Numbered from the stretch's first letter, positions 1 through 8,602 are shown. The stretch is 42,110 nucleotides of DNA from CAITNM01 sp964446295 (GCA_964446295.1 CAYUNR010000006.1:1-42110), one strand, 5' to 3'. The notes: generated by a model not told the origin, from the letters alone. Translations and numbers: made by a program.

Positions 1-3000
1 CAGTATAGTAACGCTCTACTTTTGGTTGTTCTTCGACCACTCCCCCATCAACAGGTACAAGAGCTGAAGCTTCTGTTACAGCAATTGCTAATACAGCTGG
101 TTTGGGCTTTGTACCTGACAAAGCATCAAGCCTTTCGTGAAAATTAATACATTCCTCGCCAGATGATTCATCATACTTATTTTTTTGTTGTTCAAAATTA
201 TCCACAAACTGCATCAAAGTAGTAATTTGTCCGTAAAATTCTGTGGACTGTTGACGCATTTTATTAGCCATATTAATAACGTCGGTCAAAAGTTGTTTTA
301 GCTGCTCTTTTTTTTCAGATTCTTCAGATGGTATTTTTGCCAACATTAGCTTTTCTATAAGAGAAAAATCATCAGCAGAAGGCATTGCTAATGCAATAAG
401 ATTAAGTATTTTTACGGCATTATAAAATACATTGTAATCAGTATTTTTAAGCACTGTGTCAAATTCAAGCTGCGAGATTCCTGCAGTAACTGGGAAAGAA
501 GAATCTTGTAACAAGCTGTCACCAGCGCCAACCATTGCGCCTGTGCTATTGCCTACAGTCAAAAATTTTTGGCTGATTTCTTGCAGTTGTAGCAGTTTAT
601 CCAACGTTCTTTTCAGCGTGGGTTTTTCATCTTCAGTACAAACACTATCAATGTCTGCAAATGCTTTGCGCAAAGCTCTAATTCTTGTATCGCTTGCACT
701 ACTGCTTGAGGCGCCACTTGCATAAACGCTGTTAAATTCATTAATAACTTCTATGAATTTATCAAAACTTGCTTGATAACCTTTTTTTAGCATGGGCAGA
801 GTCAGCACTAGTTTTACTAAGTCTACGTCTTTGGCAGTGGATGCTAACGTCTGTGCAAAAAAATCTTTTAGTCGCCTAACTTTATCTTCATGGCTAACTT
901 CTGAAGGATCACTCGAAGAAGAGCTTGTAGAACTAGGTTTTGCAAGACTCACTCTAAGATAAGCATCTAAAAACCTCTTTTTATCTCTCTCTGTTTTTAA
1001 AGTATTATCTTGCAGTTCATACTGTAATACTGCATCGGCAATTGCTGGATTACAGAAATCCGCTGATCTTTCTGAAATTGCTGTAGCTTCCTCAACACTC
1101 AATTTAGTCTGAAACTCACTTGAATATAGTAGATCACTTACTCTAAGAATGAGCACTGTTTTGCGTTTAGCTTCGATACTTGATTGAATGCCTAAAGTGC
1201 TTTCTTTTAATTTATCCAAATTTACTACAATTGGATTACCAGTTGTTATAGATTCCAAATACAGTTTAATAAATGTAACGTTTTCAGAACCTTTTAATTT
1301 TTTGTAATTTCCTTCATTAAAAGTAAAGCCAGCTGAATTTAATAATGCGTCTTTTATTGTTTGCAGATCACGCCCGTAATATGTAGCACAGGCAGCTTGA
1401 ATAGCAGGATCAAGATTACCAACAATTGAGTTTTTTATAACATTATCAAACTGGGTTTTAGCAAATTTTTGAAGTAAAAACAAAACAGCTTGAATAGAAG
1501 CTGTTTCAGTTCCTTCTGTTTTTAATACTTGTGTTACAAGACCATCATCTTGCAATGGCATGTTTAAACTACGATCAGTTATAGCCTTCAATTCACCAAG
1601 TGTTTTTTGCAACCCTTTGGATGCAATGCTAATATTAACTAGATCATTAAACTGTCCACAAATGTCCTCAAAATCAGCGGGTAATGCAGGGTTTGCAGCA
1701 AGTATACTTTGTTCTATGGCATTAAGCGCCGCTTTGACGTCGTCACTTTTATACAATGCCGCATCTTTACTTAACATGGCCTTTTTTAATGCCGTAAATT
1801 TTTGGCTGAATTCTAGTAATTGAGTGTAATACTCACTGTCTATAACAATTCCATCAGAATCCGTTTCTAGTAAAAGACCAAGCTCTTTAAAAATATCTTC
1901 TATTTCTTTTGTTGAGAATTCTATTTCTGTAGGCAGCTCTATAGAGGATGCAATTTTTTTTAAAAATTTATCTAATGCCTGACAGCCAAGTGGTAATTCA
2001 TCTTGCAGTGGAATTTGATCGCGTATTGCCTTAAATTCACCCAAAACTTGAGATCTTGTAAATTCAACAGCATCTGTGCTCAAAAAACGAATAGCTAAAA
2101 AATCACTAAGTGGCAAAGCAGCCCAACCAGTTAATTTTTGCTGTAGAGCTATATGGTAATTCAAAAATTCATCTAACCTACTTGTAGTGGCAGCTAGTTG
2201 CGCTGTTTGCTTTAAGTGATAATCTTGGGGTGCAGAACTTGAAAGAATATCGGTCAATAAGTCACCAACTGCACTAGATGCTGCGTTGAAAGCTTTAGAA
2301 TGCATGTTCGCAAACATGGCTAGCAAGATTTTTACACGGTTGTATTCCGCCTCGTTCTTGCATGGGACATCTTCAACTCTTGCGTGGCCATTAACGGAAG
2401 CACTCACATGTATAGAATGTGTAGCATCGTTAAAAAGCATTGTCTTAATAGTTACCTCTGTACCCATGGCCAACGCATTTATAAGTAGGTCTACTGGACT
2501 AAGAGCTCCCGCAACTCCGCCCACGCCACCGCCACTACCTTGTGACTTGAGCCGTTCAATTTCGGTTGAAGCTTCTGCAAGCTTTGCTTTCATAGGCGAT
2601 AATAGTGAAGCTTTTTCTTTTACTGCTTGTAATTCTGCCTGAAGTTTACGTTCTTGTTCTTCAGCGGCTAGTCTATCTTCTTCAGCTTTTGCTTGAAGTG
2701 CTAGTCTTTCTTCTTCTGCTTGTTTCAAAGCTGCTTGATGAGCCATTGCAGCCACAGCTTGTTGAAATTTTGCTTTGGTGCTTATTTTATCGCTAAGCTT
2801 TTGTCCAGGTTTTACAGGAGATACTCCGTTAGCCAAAGCTATTACATTATCTTCTTCTTGTTTTCTTAATCGTTCGTTATATAAATTGATTAGGATTTCT
2901 TGTTGCGCAAAGGTCTTACGAGGCATCGATGAAGCCAAAAGATCTGCAGCAATTTGGTCTGTAGATCCTTTTGACTGCAATCTTGAAAATGCATCTTGTA

Positions 3001-3127
3001 TAGATAATGATCTTGCTCCACCAGAACCAGTGATTTCAAAATATTGGGAGCTTGCTCCCATAAGTCCTGCGATACTGTAAAAAAACAGATAAAGAAAGTG
3101 GACTAACTTAGACTGTAATAATGTCAT
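1..3127 (-). CDS. Large exported coiled-coil protein, C-terminus cut by window edge
   Basis: I do not recognise the family. Reading the minus strand from the ATG at 3127 gives an open frame of about 1042 codons that runs off the window at base 1 without a stop. The N-terminus (MTLLQSKLVHFLYLFFYS, then IAGLMGA) looks like a signal peptide. Residues ~85-195 are rich in A, E, K, Q and R and should form a coiled coil; a glycine spacer (GSGGGVGGVAG) follows, then a long, probably helical region. Two serine runs occur near residues 730 and 800. The start lies 38 bp past the stop of the next upstream barrel gene, so co-transcription is possible. The exported N-terminus and the neighbouring envelope proteins suggest a surface or secreted protein. 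All plus-strand frames across this stretch are shadows. Confidence 0.85.
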   Translation of the reverse strand, partial: MTLLQSKLVHFLYLFFYSIAGLMGASSQYFEITGSGGARSLSIQDAFSRLQSKGSTDQIAADLLASSMPRKTFAQQEILINLYNERLRKQEEDNVIALANGVSPVKPGQKLSDKISTKAKFQQAVAAMAHQAALKQAEEERLALQAKAEEDRLAAEEQERKLQAELQAVKEKASLLSPMKAKLAEASTEIERLKSQGSGGGVGGVAGALSPVDLLINALAMGTEVTIKTMLFNDATHSIHVSASVNGHARVEDVPCKNEAEYNRVKILLAMFANMHSKAFNAASSAVGDLLTDILSSSAPQDYHLKQTAQLAATTSRLDEFLNYHIALQQKLTGWAALPLSDFLAIRFLSTDAVEFTRSQVLGEFKAIRDQIPLQDELPLGCQALDKFLKKIASSIELPTEIEFSTKEIEDIFKELGLLLETDSDGIVIDSEYYTQLLEFSQKFTALKKAMLSKDAALYKSDDVKAALNAIEQSILAANPALPADFEDICGQFNDLVNISIASKGLQKTLGELKAITDRSLNMPLQDDGLVTQVLKTEGTETASIQAVLFLLQKFAKTQFDNVIKNSIVGNLDPAIQAACATYYGRDLQTIKDALLNSAGFTFNEGNYKKLKGSENVTFIKLYLESITTGNPIVVNLDKLKESTLGIQSSIEAKRKTVLILRVSDLLYSSEFQTKLSVEEATAISERSADFCNPAIADAVLQYELQDNTLKTERDKKRFLDAYLRVSLAKPSSTSSSSSDPSEVSHEDKVRRLKDFFAQTLASTAKDVDLVKLVLTLPMLKKGYQASFDKFIEVINEFNSVYASGASSSSASDTRIRALRKAFADIDSVCTEDEKPTLKRTLDKLLQLQEISQKFLTVGNSTGAMVGAGDSLLQDSSFPVTAGISQLEFDTVLKNTDYNVFYNAVKILNLIALAMPSADDFSLIEKLMLAKIPSEESEKKEQLKQLLTDVINMANKMRQQSTEFYGQITTLMQFVDNFEQQKNKYDESSGEECINFHERLDALSGTKPKPAVLAIAVTEASALVPVDGGVVEEQPKVERYYT

Positions 3128-3164
3128 GCAAAATGTTCTCAAACTATATAAATTTCAAGAATCG

Positions 3165-3938
3165 CTAAAAAAGATAGCAAAATGTTAAAGAAGTAGAGGT
3201 TATTTTAGGCTTGAGACTGATAGAGAGAGTGTCGTCTGAAACTAATATTTTCTTTGAATAGTTTCCCCAACCCGAATAAGATGTGCAGCGACAATCTATT
3301 CCCACTTTAAATGCGTTGAATTTTCTTTCAAATCCAACACCAAAAACAGGACTATTAAAGAATTTTCTACGTTTTTCAACAAGCGTTGGTATAGCGACTC
3401 CATGCATCTCTGTTGAAGACAACATAAACTTATTTTCAAATTTGCTTCTATCTATTCCAACTAATCCATAAAGAAAATTGTTATCACCAGTTAAATAAAA
3501 TCCTGAACGTAACACAGCTCCTACAGCTAAAGATTGTTTTAATGTGCTCTTATAAGTCTTCATTGCATTATCTGCCTCAGCAAATGCAGATTCTTTCAAA
3601 GTTAATATGCTGCCTCGACCAATGTAAATTTCTGGACTCAACACGAATGCGGTATTGGGAACCGTCCACAAAAAACCAGCTATTACTTTGCCATTCATTC
3701 CATTGCGTGTTTGAGTTTTATTGGTAAAAAAAGGCAGGTGAACACCTGTTATTGTCACCACTTGTTCAGTCCTCTTCGCCGTCATGCGGTCATGGCCCAC
3801 AGAAACACCCACATAAAATTCAACCGGACGTGCAGTTGCTACCTCAGTTGACTTAGTGGCTTCTGCAGTCTGTGCAGATTTTCCAGCATTTACACAAAGC
3901 GTACTTAGTGTAATAACAGCCAATAATAACCTTTTCAT
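3165..3938 (-). CDS. Outer-membrane beta-barrel protein, paralogue 1
   Basis: 257-residue exported protein. I place the start at the ATG at 3938 because AAGGGGAA sits just upstream and a classical signal peptide (MKRLLLAVITLSTLCVNAG) follows; the frame stays open 19 codons further upstream, but that part overlaps the promoter. After the signal come alternating hydrophobic/polar strands with glycines (EFYVGVSVGHDRM, GKVIAGFLW, FGVGFERKF), and the protein ends in an aromatic residue (LTFCYLF), the usual C-terminal signature of BAM-inserted barrels. It is clearly homologous along its length to the gene at 4217-4954. By family analogy (opacity/Omp-like small barrels) it should sit in the outer membrane; adhesion or immunity-related roles are guesses. 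Confidence 0.8.
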   Translation of the reverse strand: MKRLLLAVITLSTLCVNAGKSAQTAEATKSTEVATARPVEFYVGVSVGHDRMTAKRTEQVVTITGVHLPFFTNKTQTRNGMNGKVIAGFLWTVPNTAFVLSPEIYIGRGSILTLKESAFAEADNAMKTYKSTLKQSLAVGAVLRSGFYLTGDNNFLYGLVGIDRSKFENKFMLSSTEMHGVAIPTLVEKRRKFFNSPVFGVGFERKFNAFKVGIDCRCTSYSGWGNYSKKILVSDDTLSISLKPKITSTSLTFCYLF

Positions 3939-3966
3939 GCGAATTTCCCCTTCTTTGTTGAGGCCA

Positions 3967-3995
3967 GATATAGTTAAAAATACAGAAAATGTCAA
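3967..3995 (-). promoter_or_regulatory. Sigma-70 promoter of barrel gene 1
   Basis: On the minus strand TTGACA (3995-3990) is separated by exactly 17 nt from TATATC (3972-3967), about 30 bp before the chosen start. Its layout matches the promoters at 4985-5013 and 6211-6239. Confidence 0.7.
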
Positions 3996-4216
3996 TAGTT
4001 AATCACTTTTATGAGCTAAAATTATGACAAAAAATATTAAAAAGCATATAAAAAATTAAAACAAAATAACAAATGTCACAACAATACAGGTGTAAGTGTC
4101 ACTTTGTTAATGGTGCGCCCATAGTGTTTTCTTGGCAATTCTGGTTGATTGCGCGACTACATATTTTTCAAGGCAAACATGTAGCTAATTTGCCCAGTTT
4201 TGGAATTTTATGTGAA

Positions 4217-4954
4217 CTAGAAAATGTAACAAAACGTCAAAGATGTTGAAATTATTTTAGGCTTAAATCGTATTGAAATTGTATCGTCAGAAACCTGTGC
4301 TTTTCTTGAATAATTACCCCATGCGGAATAGGGCGTATAGCGGCAATCTATACCCACTTTGATTCTATTGAATTTTTTTTCAAAACCTATGCCGAAAACA
4401 GGGCTTTTTAAAAATTTGCTGCGCTTTTCAACAAGTGTTGGCACAGGTGCTATTGGTGGGGGGGCTACAGAAGAAAGCATAAATGTATTTTCAAATTTGC
4501 TATAGTTTATTCCGGTTAATACATACAGAAAATCGTTAGTAGTATTTAGGTAAAAACCAGCGCGTAGCACCAAGCCCATTGTTAAGCTATGTTTGAAAGT
4601 GGATTGATAATTTTTATCAGCATTATCAGCTGGGTCATGCTGAGCTGTTTGCAAAGTCATTTGTCCACTGCCATGGCCAAAATATGCTTCAGGTCCAATT
4701 GCAAATGCCGAGTTGTGAATATTCCATAAAAACCCTGCAAGCAATTTTCCACTTAACCCATTGGTAGTTTGGGTTTTATTTTTTGAAAAAAACAATCGCG
4801 TGTCATAAGTAGTTAAAATCTCTTCCGTGCGTTTTGCGACTAACCGGTCATAGCCCATTGCAACGCCTACATAAAATTCATAGGCTTGTGTAGGCTCTGC
4901 CCCTATTAAGGAAAACAGGCATACAGGCAAAATTTTAAAAAGTAATTTTTTCAT
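4217..4954 (-). CDS. Outer-membrane beta-barrel protein, paralogue 2
   Basis: 245 residues starting MKKLLFKILPVCLFSLIGAEPTQA, a signal peptide with a likely AxA-type cleavage before YEFYVGV. The mature part aligns throughout with the gene at 3165-3938: both have YVGV.(M/V)G.DR, an NKTQT.NG loop, G(F)LW, S.FEN.FMLSS, VEKR.KF, SPVFG.GFE.KFN..KVGIDCR and an aromatic C-terminus (LTFCYIF). These are the marks of an eight-to-ten-strand outer-membrane barrel. The main differences are in presumed loops, for example a proline-rich stretch (SSVAPPPIAPVP), as expected for surface-exposed loops under diversification. A tandem duplication with its own promoter copy is the simplest origin. Confidence 0.8.
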   Translation of the reverse strand: MKKLLFKILPVCLFSLIGAEPTQAYEFYVGVAMGYDRLVAKRTEEILTTYDTRLFFSKNKTQTTNGLSGKLLAGFLWNIHNSAFAIGPEAYFGHGSGQMTLQTAQHDPADNADKNYQSTFKHSLTMGLVLRAGFYLNTTNDFLYVLTGINYSKFENTFMLSSVAPPPIAPVPTLVEKRSKFLKSPVFGIGFEKKFNRIKVGIDCRYTPYSAWGNYSRKAQVSDDTISIRFKPKIISTSLTFCYIF

Positions 4955-4984
4955 GGGCTTTCATTCTTTGAATAGTCGGGCATG

Positions 4985-5013
4985 ATAGTAGTTACAAGCA
5001 ATAAAAATGTCAA
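4985..5013 (-). promoter_or_regulatory. Sigma-70 promoter of barrel gene 2
   Basis: Minus-strand TTGACA (5013-5008), 17-nt spacer, TACTAT (4990-4985). The spacer (TTTTTATTGCTTGTAAC) is almost identical to that of the promoter at 6211-6239. Confidence 0.75.
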
Positions 5014-5089
5014 CGATGCGTTATTTTTGTAAAATCAACTGGGTTTAAAATTATTTTAAATAATAGAATCCGCTTTGTATACAACGGTT

Positions 5090-6181
5090 TTAAGTGTCAT
5101 TTTCTTTGGTTGAACATAGCTCATCTAATTCAGCTTCTATAACATGGGACCATTGTATAAAGTCTAGTTCTATCTGATCAAGTCTTGGGCCCAGTAATTT
5201 TGCAGCTGATTTTATTGGAACTAGCTTACGCAGCTCTTCAGCTTCATCACTTGAATCTTCTGTATCGCGGTCATTTCGCGCTTTAGCTCTGTTTATTAAA
5301 TTGACCAGCTTAATTTCTTCGTTTGCTTTTTGCAGCTCTAACGCAAGACCTTGAATTGTTTCTTGGTGCTTTTTATTTGTAATTTTAAGAAGCTTTTCTA
5401 GTTTGCGTTGTTCATCAATGGCTTTTAGAGCTTTAATTAAAAGAGCATCCCTTTGCAGCTTGTGGTTTTTTTTAAGTTCTTGCTTTTCTATTGCTAACTG
5501 TTTTGAAATTGCACGCTCTTCGTCAAGCGCTTGTTCATGCTGTGCTTTCAGTGTTTGCTCTCTCGTAAGGAATTCTAACTGCTCTGCCTTAAGTTTTTGT
5601 ATTTCAACTTGAAAATCGTACGCTTGTTTTTGTGCCTTTTCTAGTTCTTCATCAGCCACCTGAGCCATCTGTGCCTGAAATCGCAGGGATTGAGATATCA
5701 ATTGTTCTTTAGCCAGAGCTTCTCGTAATGCAGTTATTTCATCAGTCTTCTCACGAATGACGTTTCTTACTGGAGTAAGACCGTTACTTGCTAAAGGGAC
5801 ATTTTCTTTGCCAAGAGCTCTTGCCGTGTTTTTTTGTTTGTTATACTGCTCAATAAGATTCTTCATATCCATAAGTGAGGCTGATGGTTCTTTTAATAAA
5901 AGCTCTTTTGAAATCAGATCTCCAATACCACTTCGTCTTCGCATTTCAGCAATACCTGCATGAAGAGAATTACGCATTGTTAAATTTGAGCTGTTGTTAA
6001 TAGCAATGTCATCAAACAACACGGCAGCTTCAGCTGTATTTGAAATTCCCATAAAGAATATAAAGCTAACGCAAAAAGTCTGGCGTAAATCTTTTAATAG
6101 AAACGTCATTAATGAACCCATCATTAAAAAGAAGTGCATCCTAAAGTGCATTGAAGTTTCGTTAGCGACATGCATTCGCAT
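5090..6181 (-). CDS. Exported coiled-coil protein, unknown function
   Basis: No recognised family. The frame is open to 6223, but that first codon lies inside the promoter spacer, so I start at the ATG at 6181, which has AAAGAG nine bases upstream; a shorter start at 6109 would give a cleaner signal peptide (MTFLLKDLRQTFCVSFIFF, cleavage after TAEA). The body is a long, highly charged heptad-rich coiled coil (about residues 100-290 of the protein) with many E, K, Q and L and no glycine or proline breaks, followed by an acidic patch (DRDTEDSSDEAEELRK) and an acidic tail. It resembles in style, but not clearly in sequence, the coiled coil of the large protein at 1-3127. An exported structural or host-interacting protein is likely; no catalytic motif is visible. 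Confidence 0.8.
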   Translation of the reverse strand: MRMHVANETSMHFRMHFFLMMGSLMTFLLKDLRQTFCVSFIFFMGISNTAEAAVLFDDIAINNSSNLTMRNSLHAGIAEMRRRSGIGDLISKELLLKEPSASLMDMKNLIEQYNKQKNTARALGKENVPLASNGLTPVRNVIREKTDEITALREALAKEQLISQSLRFQAQMAQVADEELEKAQKQAYDFQVEIQKLKAEQLEFLTREQTLKAQHEQALDEERAISKQLAIEKQELKKNHKLQRDALLIKALKAIDEQRKLEKLLKITNKKHQETIQGLALELQKANEEIKLVNLINRAKARNDRDTEDSSDEAEELRKLVPIKSAAKLLGPRLDQIELDFIQWSHVIEAELDELCSTKENDT

Positions 6182-6210
6182 GATATTTAACTCTTTGTTC
6201 GTAGGGGCTG

Positions 6211-6239
6211 ATAATAGTTTCAAGCAATAAGAATGTCAA
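6211..6239 (-). promoter_or_regulatory. Sigma-70 promoter of coiled-coil gene
   Basis: Minus-strand TTGACA (6239-6234), 17-nt spacer TTCTTATTGCTTGAAAC, then TATTAT (6216-6211): a near-consensus promoter. Transcription from it would begin near 6205, downstream of the longest possible start codon, which supports the start at 6181 or later. Confidence 0.8.
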
Positions 6240-6268
6240 TGATCTGATCTAAATTTCAAAATTTGGGT

Positions 6269-6928
6269 TTATTTTTTTATTTCCATCGTCCCCATTACTT
6301 TAATAAAGTTTTCTGGCAGCTCAGCCTTTACCACAATTTTTTCACGCTTGGCATATAATGGTACTTCCATTTCTGCACAGTGCAAACATAAGGATTGCTT
6401 CTCATTCTTAATGCCATATATCTCATCACCTACAATAGGGTGCCCAATGGCTTGCATATGAATGCGTAATTGGTGGGTGCGCCCGGTAATGGGTATTAAT
6501 TTCACCAGTGTTGCTGATGCAGACCGTTGTAATACAGTGTACTGGGTAAAAGCCTGCTGGCCTTCTTTATCAATTTTTCCCCACCATGACTTTTTATCAT
6601 TTGATTTTTTGGCAATCGGAAGGTTTATTTCTCCACTGTGCACGGCAATTACTCCATGCACCACTGCAAGGTATGTTTTTTGAATCTGGTGACTTAGGAA
6701 AAGTTCGCTGAGCCGTTTGAGGGCCGATTTGTTACGGCCTAAAAGTAAACACCCAGTAGTGTCTTTATCAAGTCGATGCGCCAATTCAGGCCTTTTAGGC
6801 AGGCCAAAACGCAAGTCATCTAAATAATCTTCAAGGGTTGCCATTTTGCGCCCCGCACCTTTGTGCACAGGAAGGCCAGCGGGCTTATTAATAGCCAGCA
6901 TTAATGCGTCTCTATAAATAACTTCCAC
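6269..6928 (-). CDS. RluA-family RNA pseudouridine synthase
   Basis: Isomerises specific uridines in rRNA or tRNA to pseudouridine. The family signature HRLDKDTTG (residues 51-59) carries the catalytic Asp54; NKPAG (14-18) and the GRTHQLRIH(M)..IGHPIVGD block near residues 150-165 are also typical. At 219 residues it is the short form without an N-terminal S4 domain, like RluA/TruC-type enzymes; the exact target site cannot be told from sequence. The start is a GTG at 6928, preceded at good spacing by the strong site GGGGGAG. It is transcribed away from the candidate origin on its right. The coding region looks more GC-rich than the neighbouring secreted-protein genes, consistent with a core gene. 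Confidence 0.93.
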   Translation of the reverse strand: MEVIYRDALMLAINKPAGLPVHKGAGRKMATLEDYLDDLRFGLPKRPELAHRLDKDTTGCLLLGRNKSALKRLSELFLSHQIQKTYLAVVHGVIAVHSGEINLPIAKKSNDKKSWWGKIDKEGQQAFTQYTVLQRSASATLVKLIPITGRTHQLRIHMQAIGHPIVGDEIYGIKNEKQSLCLHCAEMEVPLYAKREKIVVKAELPENFIKVMGTMEIKK

Positions 6929-7011
6929 GGGCCGTAACTCCCCCGAGACAATATCTGTAAAAAAACCACAATGAAGTCCAAAAAAAATGATGTCAATGGA
7001 CTATTTAGGGA

Positions 7012-7253
7012 TTGACACATAGTTATCCACATTTTTTTTTCTATTTTTATGAATAGGTTGTATGCAGAAAATTAAATAAAATTTTTTGATAATTTATGTG
7101 AAAACTTGCAGAATACAAAGGGATTCGGGGGACTAGCCTGTTTTTTCAGCAAAGCGAACAGACATGACAGCTGGCCTCAACAAAGGACCTTTATCCACGA
7201 TTTATCCAATGATTTATCCACAGATTTTGGGGATAAGTTAATTAATTGTTAAC
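7012..7253. other. Candidate chromosomal replication origin (oriC)
   Basis: This gene-free stretch between an RNA-modification gene and tadA holds two perfect DnaA boxes TTATCCACA (7023-7031, 7214-7222), near matches TTATCCACG (7191-7199) and TTATCCAAT (7202-7210), and an inverted near match, TTATCCCCA on the minus strand (7228-7236). Between the outer boxes lies a very AT-rich segment (about 7030-7110) that could unwind. A CtrA-type site closes the cluster. Genes to the left for 6 kb are all on the minus strand and most to the right for 7 kb are on the plus strand, as expected around an origin. In Caulobacter, Rickettsia and Wolbachia origins also combine DnaA and CtrA sites. That this is the functional origin is inference; hemE, a common neighbour, is not seen here. 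Confidence 0.6.
7238..7253 (+). promoter_or_regulatory. CtrA-type binding site
   Basis: TTAATTAATTGTTAAC fits the full CtrA consensus TTAA-N7-TTAAC. It lies two bases after the last DnaA-box-like element and overlaps the presumed -35 region of tadA, so it could couple origin silencing and tadA transcription to a CtrA-like regulator. In AT-rich DNA such a match can occur by chance; its place beside DnaA boxes is what makes it credible. Confidence 0.5.
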
Positions 7254-7278
7254 GCTGGGTGTTTTGTGCCTGTATAAT
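7249..7278 (+). promoter_or_regulatory. Probable tadA promoter
   Basis: A perfect -10 hexamer TATAAT (7273-7278) sits 32 bp before the tadA ATG, with a weak -35 (TTAACG, 7249-7254) at 18-nt spacing that overlaps the CtrA-type site. Confidence 0.55.
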
Positions 7279-7310
7279 AAGCTAAGTAGTGGTTTTTGAC
7301 AGGTATTTTT

Positions 7311-7742
7311 ATGGACTATATGCGCCAAGCCTTGCACCTGGCCAAACACGCGATCCACCATGATGAAGTCCCTGTTGGAGCCATTTTAGTGTTAAATGAT
7401 CATATAATTGCGCAAACCCATAATCAGTGTGTTATGGACTGCAATTCTCTCCATCATGCGGAAATGTTGGCAATTAATCAGGGTATTGCTCATTTGCAAA
7501 CGCCGTATTTAAACGAATGCACTCTTTATGTAACCCTGGAACCTTGCCCTATGTGCGCAGCAGCTCTTGCCCAAGCTAGAATAGGCAAGCTTGTGTTTGG
7601 GGCGTATGACCCCAAAACCGGTGGTGTTGAGCATGGACCCAAAATTTTTGATCACGCTCATTATAAACCAGAGATCATTGGAGGAGTTTTAGAAAACGAA
7701 TGTGCCGAGCTATTAATTAATTTTTTTAAAGAGCGACGGTAG
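7311..7742 (+). CDS. tadA: tRNA-specific adenosine deaminase TadA
   Basis: Deaminates A34 of tRNA-Arg(ACG) to inosine. The cytidine-deaminase-fold motifs are complete: HAE (zinc ligand His49 and proton shuttle Glu51) and PCPMC (zinc ligands Cys79 and Cys82), with NxxxxxxD-type substrate-loop residues before them and the family tail GGVLENECAELL..FFKERR. The length of 143 residues is standard. The frame could begin five codons earlier at a TTG (7296), but ATG 7311 has AGG eight bases upstream, aligns with the usual N-terminus, and leaves room for the promoter. The gene is transcribed away from the candidate oriC. A single-copy essential enzyme in most bacteria. Confidence 0.96.
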   Translation: MDYMRQALHLAKHAIHHDEVPVGAILVLNDHIIAQTHNQCVMDCNSLHHAEMLAINQGIAHLQTPYLNECTLYVTLEPCPMCAAALAQARIGKLVFGAYDPKTGGVEHGPKIFDHAHYKPEIIGGVLENECAELLINFFKERR

Positions 7743-7747
7743 TCGGA

Positions 7748-8560
7748 TCATGATTTTTCAGCTAGAGCCAAGGGTATAAGGTCTCTATACCCAGGCCATT
7801 TTAAAAACTCAGGCTCATGAACGCTAAGTTCAAGCAATCTTGCTTCATCAGCTCTAGGTAGCTCTCCGCGCTCTTGATAAGCGCTTCGTATGTAATTGAT
7901 CGTATTTTCAAAGGTTTGTTTCATCCAATGGTAGATAGCGGTTTGCTGATCTGTTGCTAAGCGATCAGATTCCATGATCTTCCTAAACATGGCTTCCTTT
8001 GCAACAATCCCTTTTTCAGTATCAGGAATGTAATGTAGCCTTTCTGACAGTTTTTCTATCTTCACTTTATTTCTATGAAAGCAAATTCCAAGCCCTACAA
8101 AAATCGGGTTGTTTTTCAGGTCAATGGCAACTTTATTAAGTAGGCTAGAAACTCCGCGTGCTAGCTCTTCATCGACAGAATCTACAAGCAGTATTTTACT
8201 TAAAAGCTCCCTAACTTTATGCACGCTGGTTTTTGTATAATCAAAAGTCATATCAAGACCACTTATTTCATGTACGTAGTGTTGAAAAATTCCTGTTAAA
8301 AAATATTCTCCAAGTTGCATTGCTGTCCAGGTGTCGCCAGTGGCGTGAAATGCTCCAATGCTTCCCCTCATTGTAGCTGAATGATACAACGAAGAACCAA
8401 AAGTCGCTTGCATGGTTTCATCATCTAATTTGGGAAGCTTTTCTTCGCAAGAAGAAGCTGCACCCATTAGGAAATTTGAAAGGCCAAATAAAATGAATAA
8501 CCCGATAAGAATTGCTGTCATTGTTAAAAATTCGTTCTTTAATAATTTAACGATACGCAT
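7748..8560 (-). CDS. Hypothetical membrane-anchored or exported protein
   Basis: No recognised family. The open frame reaches 8764, but the upstream part overlaps the divergent gene and reads through an 8-bp repeat, so I start at ATG 8560 (270 residues); ATG 8521 is an alternative and neither has a strong ribosome site. The N-terminus (MRIVKLLKNEFLTMTAILIG, then LFILFGLSNFLMGAA) is a single hydrophobic segment, a signal peptide or anchor, followed by SSCEEK, a poor lipobox. The rest looks mostly helical and soluble, with HYVHEISGLDMTFDY and an acidic C-terminal part ending near WPGYRDLIPLALAEKS. It is divergent from the exported protein at 8690, with about 130 bp between starts. Confidence 0.65.
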   Translation of the reverse strand: MRIVKLLKNEFLTMTAILIGLFILFGLSNFLMGAASSCEEKLPKLDDETMQATFGSSLYHSATMRGSIGAFHATGDTWTAMQLGEYFLTGIFQHYVHEISGLDMTFDYTKTSVHKVRELLSKILLVDSVDEELARGVSSLLNKVAIDLKNNPIFVGLGICFHRNKVKIEKLSERLHYIPDTEKGIVAKEAMFRKIMESDRLATDQQTAIYHWMKQTFENTINYIRSAYQERGELPRADEARLLELSVHEPEFLKWPGYRDLIPLALAEKS

Positions 8561-8602
8561 TATTTGTGAAGTTTTTATTAATTTAGCTTTTATTTTAAGA
8601 TG

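Noticed and set aside
198..206. Perfect DnaA box TTATCCACA inside the large coding region
   Set aside because: Single, within a gene, with no other boxes nearby; expected by chance.
456..3080. Series of plus-strand frames of 60-118 codons
   Set aside because: All are shadows of the long minus-strand gene that runs off the left edge of the window.
7296..7310. TTG start five codons upstream of tadA
   Set aside because: No ribosome site at proper distance and the upstream codons are not part of the conserved enzyme; ATG 7311 fits better.
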